Positions 32,173 through 36,152 of a stretch of 36,152 bases of DNA are shown in pieces. The position numbers and the translations under genes are program-made. The notes beneath the pieces were generated by a model. It was not told the origin of the DNA, did no database searches, and worked only from the letters and a program-made list of their open reading frames with translations. Within the stretch, counting starts at the first letter, position 1, and every line of letters begins with the position of its first letter. Source of the DNA: a bacterium (GTDB taxonomy: Bacteria > Patescibacteriota > Saccharimonadia > Saccharimonadales > SZUA-47); NCBI GenBank assembly GCA_030430915.1, contig JAUIKH010000008.1, positions 1 through 36,152 on the forward strand, written 5' to 3'.

Positions 32173-33096
32173 TTATAGCCACTTCTTATATTTGAAGTAA
32201 CCTACAAATCCAAGCATAAGTCCAATTGTAATTGTACTAACAATCCAAAAAGCGTTTGGATCGCTTTCGAATGGCAATAGTACATTCATGCCATAAAATC
32301 CTCCCACAATAGTAGGAATCGATAAGAATATTGCAATACTAGTCAATCTTTTGAATATTTGATTAAGATTATTAGTGGCTATAGCTGTGTATGCCTCTCT
32401 TATATTTTGTATAGTTTTTAGCCTGCTCTTTGTCAATTCAATTAGCTCACTAGCAGAAAGTTGTAAATCTTCTATTAAATCTTCATCGTCTTTGTGAGCT
32501 TTAATATATTTACCACTAATCAGTGCCTGCAGAACAAGTCCGTAAGGCTGCAGAGCAGCTAAAAATTCGTTTAAATCTTCTTCGATGTCAATAAAGTTCA
32601 AAACATCTTCGTTTTTAACTATTGTTCTTTGAAGTTTGTTTCTTGTTGATAAAATCCGTTTTGTTACTTTGTTCAAATGATCTCTGTAGCCTTTATTAAC
32701 TTCTTCTAGTATTTCTAGAACAAACTTAACCTTTTGAGTTGTAACAATGTCTCCTCTCTTAGCAAGATTATCCAAAGGTTGTGACTCGGTTCTGGATAGC
32801 GTAACAACATTATTTGGCATAACTACAATCAATAACGGATGCGTGCTTGTATGCGATCCTGATGGACGACAATACCTGACATATATATAGATATTGTTGC
32901 CGTTCCTCTCAAGTCTAGGTGCCTCGTACAAATCTGTTCCGTCTTCTAGCAAGTCGATTTCTAGTCCGTAGTTTTTTTCTAGATTGTCTAGCTCTGAATA
33001 TTCTGGATCAATAACTCTAATCCAGCTACCTTTTTTAGGCGTCCTTAATTCACTCATGACTGAATCTCTAATAGTCCGATGATAAATAGTCTGCAT
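32173..33096 (-). CDS. corA: CorA-family magnesium transporter
   Basis: A 307-aa CorA protein. The large cytosolic N-terminal domain (~1-240) ends in the long stalk helix; two C-terminal helices (TM1 ~250-270, TM2 ~283-303) flank the family motif YGMNV. The loop after it (LLPFESDPNAF) has the usual acidic character, and the end KYKKWL is the basic ring. It should form a pentameric channel for Mg2+ or Co2+. TACAAT lies 7 nt before the ATG with no SD, so it is probably leaderless. Confidence 0.94.
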   Translation of the reverse strand: MQTIYHRTIRDSVMSELRTPKKGSWIRVIDPEYSELDNLEKNYGLEIDLLEDGTDLYEAPRLERNGNNIYIYVRYCRPSGSHTSTHPLLIVVMPNNVVTLSRTESQPLDNLAKRGDIVTTQKVKFVLEILEEVNKGYRDHLNKVTKRILSTRNKLQRTIVKNEDVLNFIDIEEDLNEFLAALQPYGLVLQALISGKYIKAHKDDEDLIEDLQLSASELIELTKSRLKTIQNIREAYTAIATNNLNQIFKRLTSIAIFLSIPTIVGGFYGMNVLLPFESDPNAFWIVSTITIGLMLGFVGYFKYKKWL

Positions 33097-33103
33097 AAGA
33101 ACT

Positions 33104-33109
33104 ATTGTA
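33104..33109 (-). promoter_or_regulatory. -10 box of a probable leaderless corA promoter
   Basis: TACAAT ends 7 nt before the corA ATG; no SD and only a weak T-rich -35. Confidence 0.45.
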
Positions 33110-33147
33110 GTGTAAGTTAGATAATTTAAAAAGCTTATGTCTTATTA

Positions 33148-34308
33148 TTAGGAGATTGACAACGTTTCATTATGAGCTTCAGCTTCTTCAACCAGACTCA
33201 TATCTCTACCATTTAAGTGCCACTCTATTATTCCACTAACTCTTCTTAAGCTATCAATACTTAAATGATAACCAGGTAGCTCAAAAACTCTACCATTAGG
33301 ATGTTTTTCTATTTCTAAATTCCAAGAATCTAGCTTAGTCAAACCATCTCCATTCATTATTATTACATTAACATCCGTTTCGTCAGGAATTCTCTCGGCT
33401 ATACCTTCTAGGGGTTTTTGTGCAGCATATAGTATCGCCGTTTTAGCTATCATGCCTAATGATTGAGCCGGTGGAACAGTGTCTTTTAGAGCCTTACCAT
33501 AATCAATTAATACACTTGGACTCATAGCTGAAGCTTTTCGTATAACATGAGAAGGCTCATCATATATAAATTGCTTAGCTGCATGAACACCCAATCTGTC
33601 TAGTCCAGCGGGGGCAAATGCTGTTACGCCAGTAGGCCTCCTATCTGGCTTACCTAGCTCTGATCTTTTATTGATGATTTCTTCTGTTGCAGAAAGTAAG
33701 CTCAATGTACCACCCCTAGAACCTCCAATAGCTTCGTATGTATCTATAGTTACATTTTCTTTTTCACTTATTTCATCAAAGCTATCAGCCACATTCATAG
33801 CCATCTGCTCAAATGACAGACCTAGTACTTGTTTTACACTTGGCTTTCTGCCTTTAAATCCTTCGCTACTAAAAACAACTAAAGCTCTTCCTTTAGATCT
33901 ACAATACTGACTTAAGTGGTCAACAATCGGTGCTTTAAACCCACGATCACTAGGAGTGCCTAGCTCAAATGTCATCTGTACTGGTGGCAGATCAGAGCGT
34001 TCTTTACCTAAAAAGCCTACGTTATATACATCGGCTTGAATATCTAGACCAGAATCAGTTGTTGTTTGTATTGTTTTGCGATTTTCTTCTGTATCATACT
34101 TTTCATCTAAGTTTACAAATCTAGTTGGTTGATATTCACCTTTCACTTCGTATGCAGGATCTGGACAGCTAATAATTTTGTTTGAAGCTATTAAACCTAC
34201 TCTTTGTAATAATTTAGCTGTTCTAAGTGCAGTTGAACTTAAAGATGTATCTAACTCTTCCACGATGAATGGATTTTTCATTTCAAGGCTTGATACATCA
34301 CTGCTCAT
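33148..34308 (-). CDS. Uncharacterised alpha/beta-hydrolase-like protein
   Basis: A 386-aa soluble protein. A beta-strand and nucleophile elbow YEAIGGSRGGTLSLLSA (G-x-S-x-G type), an acidic strand end VNVIIMNGDGLTKLD and a His in LPGYHLSID are arranged as in alpha/beta hydrolases. The N-terminal ~100 residues do not look like a standard hydrolase cap and may be a separate domain. No signal peptide. AAAAGG 7 nt before the ATG gives a normal SD. Function unknown; it could be an esterase or lipase-like enzyme. Divergent from the permease gene across a 141-bp region. Confidence 0.75.
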   Translation of the reverse strand: MSSDVSSLEMKNPFIVEELDTSLSSTALRTAKLLQRVGLIASNKIISCPDPAYEVKGEYQPTRFVNLDEKYDTEENRKTIQTTTDSGLDIQADVYNVGFLGKERSDLPPVQMTFELGTPSDRGFKAPIVDHLSQYCRSKGRALVVFSSEGFKGRKPSVKQVLGLSFEQMAMNVADSFDEISEKENVTIDTYEAIGGSRGGTLSLLSATEEIINKRSELGKPDRRPTGVTAFAPAGLDRLGVHAAKQFIYDEPSHVIRKASAMSPSVLIDYGKALKDTVPPAQSLGMIAKTAILYAAQKPLEGIAERIPDETDVNVIIMNGDGLTKLDSWNLEIEKHPNGRVFELPGYHLSIDSLRRVSGIIEWHLNGRDMSLVEEAEAHNETLSIS

Positions 34309-34340
34309 AAGTGTACCTTTTAATTTATCTATATTAATCG

Positions 34341-34361
34341 TATCACGTAAAATATGTGATA
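34341..34361. promoter_or_regulatory. Inverted repeat between the hydrolase-like and permease genes
   Basis: TATCACGT and ATGTGATA flank a 5-bp AT spacer; seven of eight positions pair and the eighth is G-T. Could be an operator for either gene. It resembles no site that I can name. Confidence 0.35.
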
Positions 34362-34449
34362 TATCTAACAGTAAATCTATTTATTTACTTTTAAAACTTC
34401 TATACTAACTTGTTGTTTTAATCTTAACCATAAGCAATAATGTAAACAC

Positions 34450-35661
34450 ATGACAAAACTAAAACGGACAATTAGCTGGAAAGTATTTGCTCTATACGGA
34501 CTAGGTAATATTTTGGGAGCAGGAATTTACGTATTAGTAGGTGAAGTTGCTGCTGAATCTGGTAATGCATTAATTTGGTCTTTCCTTGCTGCAGGAATTG
34601 TCGCTCTTTTCACAGCACTTACCTACAGCGCATTAGCTACTAAATACCCTGTTAGCGCTGGAGCTGCCGTGTATACCGAACGCGCATTTATGAACAAATA
34701 TTTAAGTACATTAATTGGTTTATCTTTAGCCTTTACTGGTATTGTTTCAGCGGGGGTTTTACTTCGTGGTTTCGATAGATATTTTCAACAGCTATTACAA
34801 ACCTTTGATTTAAGCTTGAGCGTTCCATCGTGGATTGTAATTTTAAGTACTCTATTAATTCTTACAATTATTGCACTAAAGGGCATAAAAGAATCCGCGT
34901 TTATGGTAGTGTCGCTAACTCTGTTAGAAGCAGGTGGTCTTATAGCAATTGTAGTATATGCAGTATTAAATGGTGATATAGCTAGCGCTACAATTGATAG
35001 TGTTAGATCCCTAAGCTCGGTTGAGCCAATTGCGATACTGCTTGGCGGATTTTTAGCTTTTTATGCCTTTATTGGCTTCGAAGACATGGTAAATATAGCT
35101 GAAGAAGTAAAAACTCCTAGTACTAGTATTAAAAAAGGCATGATTTGGGCACTGGTTTTAGCAAGTATTTTATATATGGCTACAGCCATCGCATCTCTTT
35201 CAGTGTTATCAAGTGCAGAACTGGCAAGCTCAAAGGCTCCTTTAGCCTCTGTATTTCAGCAAGCTAGCGGCATAAGCTTTCCTGTTATAACTCTAATTGG
35301 ATTATTCGCAGTAATAAACGGTGTTTTAGCACAAATAATTATGAGCTCGAGAGTTTTGTATGGTTTAGCTCGTGAGGGTTGGCTTACTAAAAAACTGGCA
35401 AATGTCTCTAAAGTTCAGCGCACCCCCACATTAGCCACCTTATTGTCGTCTTTCGTAATAGCAGTAGGAGCATTAATATTACCCTTAGCAACTTTGGCTA
35501 AAATCACCAGTTTTGCTCTACTAATAATTTTTTCTGTCGTTCAGGTGTGCGCTCTAAGGCTTATTAAACTTAAAAAAATTAATCTAAACAAAATAATTCC
35601 AATACTAGGTTTAATTACAAACTTAATAATTATTGCCGTACAAATTTCAACATTTATCTAA
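34450..35661 (+). CDS. APC-family amino-acid permease
   Basis: A 403-aa integral membrane protein with about 12 helices, slightly short for the family. GLGNILGAGIYVLVGEVA in TM1 carries the Gly-rich unwound segment that binds the amino-acid backbone; GGFLAFYAFIGFEDMVNIAEEVKTPSTSIKKGM in TM6 and its loop is typical of APC transporters. It resembles CAT/YfnA-like importers. Saccharibacteria depend on taking up amino acids, so uptake fits. TAATGT lies 6 nt before the ATG and no SD is present. Confidence 0.92.
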   Translation: MTKLKRTISWKVFALYGLGNILGAGIYVLVGEVAAESGNALIWSFLAAGIVALFTALTYSALATKYPVSAGAAVYTERAFMNKYLSTLIGLSLAFTGIVSAGVLLRGFDRYFQQLLQTFDLSLSVPSWIVILSTLLILTIIALKGIKESAFMVVSLTLLEAGGLIAIVVYAVLNGDIASATIDSVRSLSSVEPIAILLGGFLAFYAFIGFEDMVNIAEEVKTPSTSIKKGMIWALVLASILYMATAIASLSVLSSAELASSKAPLASVFQQASGISFPVITLIGLFAVINGVLAQIIMSSRVLYGLAREGWLTKKLANVSKVQRTPTLATLLSSFVIAVGALILPLATLAKITSFALLIIFSVVQVCALRLIKLKKINLNKIIPILGLITNLIIIAVQISTFI

Positions 35662-35845
35662 TTTTTGCAACAAATAATAAATTCGCTAGCTAAATTTCAC
35701 CCAGTCCAGACTTTAGCTTGGACGTTGCAAATGCAGTTTTTTTAGTTTATATCGCTCTTTACGGTTATTTAAAGTAGCATCCGCTACTGTAGGCACTGGC
35801 AATTTTTAATTAGACCGTTGATAATTACTGATATAAACTACTACT
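35662..35845. other. Intergenic region with small hairpins (candidate terminator)
   Basis: This 184-bp gap has no ORF. GTCCA/TGGAC around a 10-nt loop at about 35704-35723 and GTAGC/GCTAC around ATCC at about 35774-35787 are short hairpins; T-runs follow at 35737-35743 and 35803-35807. One may end the permease message. TATAAA (35832-35837) 8 nt before pyrD is its likely -10 box. Confidence 0.35.
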
Positions 35846-36152
35846 ATGGTATTAGGGCTATTGATTGGTTTTAGAAACAAATTAGCTTATTTTGTTTACA
35901 AGTTTATTTTAAAACCAGTCTTTTTTATGCAAGACCCAGAGGTAGTCCATGACAGAATTCTTAATCTTGGGAAAAAAACCTCCAACAACGCGTTAATAAA
36001 ACCTCTTATTAGTCTTGCGTTCGGCTACAAGAATAATATGCTTGGACAGAAAGTAGATGGTATTGATTTTGTTAACCCAGTTGGTCTAGCTGCCGGTTTT
36101 GATAAAAATGCGCAATTGACTACACTTACACCGCTAATAGGTTTTGGATTTG
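35846..36152 (+). CDS. pyrD: Dihydroorotate dehydrogenase, class 2 (3' end cut by window)
   Basis: Not in the track because the window ends first. From ATG 35846 it reads 102 residues without a stop: a hydrophobic/basic N-terminal helix (MVLGLLIGFRNKLAYFVYKFILKPVFFMQDPEVVHDRIL) that anchors class 2 enzymes to the membrane, then INFVNPVGLAAGFDKNA-type sequence (DFVNPVGLAAGFDKNA), the FMN-binding start of the barrel. Class 2 DHODH passes electrons from dihydroorotate to quinone, so a quinone pool or host quinone is implied. TATAAA lies 8 nt upstream and there is no SD. Confidence 0.9.
   Translation, partial: MVLGLLIGFRNKLAYFVYKFILKPVFFMQDPEVVHDRILNLGKKTSNNALIKPLISLAFGYKNNMLGQKVDGIDFVNPVGLAAGFDKNAQLTTLTPLIGFGF

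Noticed and set aside
691-35400. Short track ORFs opposite or inside the main genes (for example 691-921, 3208-3468, 14293-14712, 33671-33910)
   Set aside because: They lie wholly within strongly conserved genes on another frame, lack SD or promoter, and have low-complexity or random-looking sequence.
35662-35845. A structured small RNA between the permease gene and pyrD
   Set aside because: Only two 5-bp hairpins are seen, with no conserved RNA motif that I recognise; it is listed only as an intergenic region.
1-36152. TGA recoding to Gly, as in Gracilibacteria/Absconditabacteria
   Set aside because: TGA ends several genes exactly at 4-bp overlaps (pfkB, the hydrolase, IMPase), and the enzymes read through normally with TGG as Trp.
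1-36152. tRNA, rRNA, CRISPR array, prophage or insertion sequence
   Set aside because: Gaps are short; none shows a cloverleaf, spaced direct repeats of CRISPR size, terminal inverted repeats, or transposase/integrase/phage proteins.

Overview
The window is AT-rich (roughly 36% GC by eye) and densely coding. Many genes overlap by 4 bp (ATGA), and no gene-free stretch reaches 300 bp; the longest are 17687-17929 and 19034-19256. TGA is used as a stop and Trp is TGG, so the code is standard. The small divergent core enzymes, split transketolase, PfkB-type kinase in place of PfkA, DUF2207 proteins and RmuC fit a Patescibacteria/CPR bacterium, most likely Saccharibacteria (TM7) or a relative. This placement is inference; no rRNA, tRNA, CRISPR array, phage or insertion sequence was seen.

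Layout. 1-8050 (minus strand) is a central-carbon cluster: gap-rpiB; rpe, tktN, a 5-TM protein and tktC; fba, pfkB and an unknown protein; then a partial LOG/SLOG-like gene. Together it covers lower glycolysis entry plus the non-oxidative pentose phosphate shunt. 8100-9830 is a Nudix / inositol-monophosphatase-like / pyrophosphatase operon. 9870-13070 holds GDPD, an anchored cytochrome b5-like protein, thioredoxin reductase, a glutaredoxin-like protein and an anchored FKBP isomerase. 13137-17690 has an RND transporter and an ABC half-transporter. 17930-19250 is metK behind a SAM-I-type riboswitch. 19257-26750 has pheS, an alpha/beta hydrolase, pheT, a DUF2207 protein, a small anchored protein, and a second, shortened DUF2207-like gene divergent from yajQ. 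26800-36152 carries yajQ, an unknown gene, a GH63/MGH-like glycosidase with a pilin-like partner, rmuC, a divergent ZIP transporter and Fur/Zur-like regulator, a CorA transporter, an alpha/beta-hydrolase-like protein, an amino-acid permease, and the start of a class 2 dihydroorotate dehydrogenase.

Main points. (1) About thirteen transcription-unit-leading genes have a -10-like TAnnnT box only 6-9 nt before the start codon and no Shine-Dalgarno, suggesting widespread leaderless mRNAs, whereas operon-internal genes and a subset of leaders have SDs. (2) Two obligate two-subunit enzymes, transketolase N/C and PheS/PheT, are each interrupted by an unrelated gene joined by 4-bp overlaps on both sides. 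(3) A nearly identical 16-bp dyad precedes trxB and the RND gene, suggesting a shared regulator. (4) metK has a detailed SAM-I-like aptamer followed by a hairpin over its SD. (5) A perfect 22-bp palindrome plus a third half-site lies between metK and the ABC transporter gene. (6) Several enzymes carry unusual motif changes (TrxB NADPH motif, RpiB His, aldolase loop).
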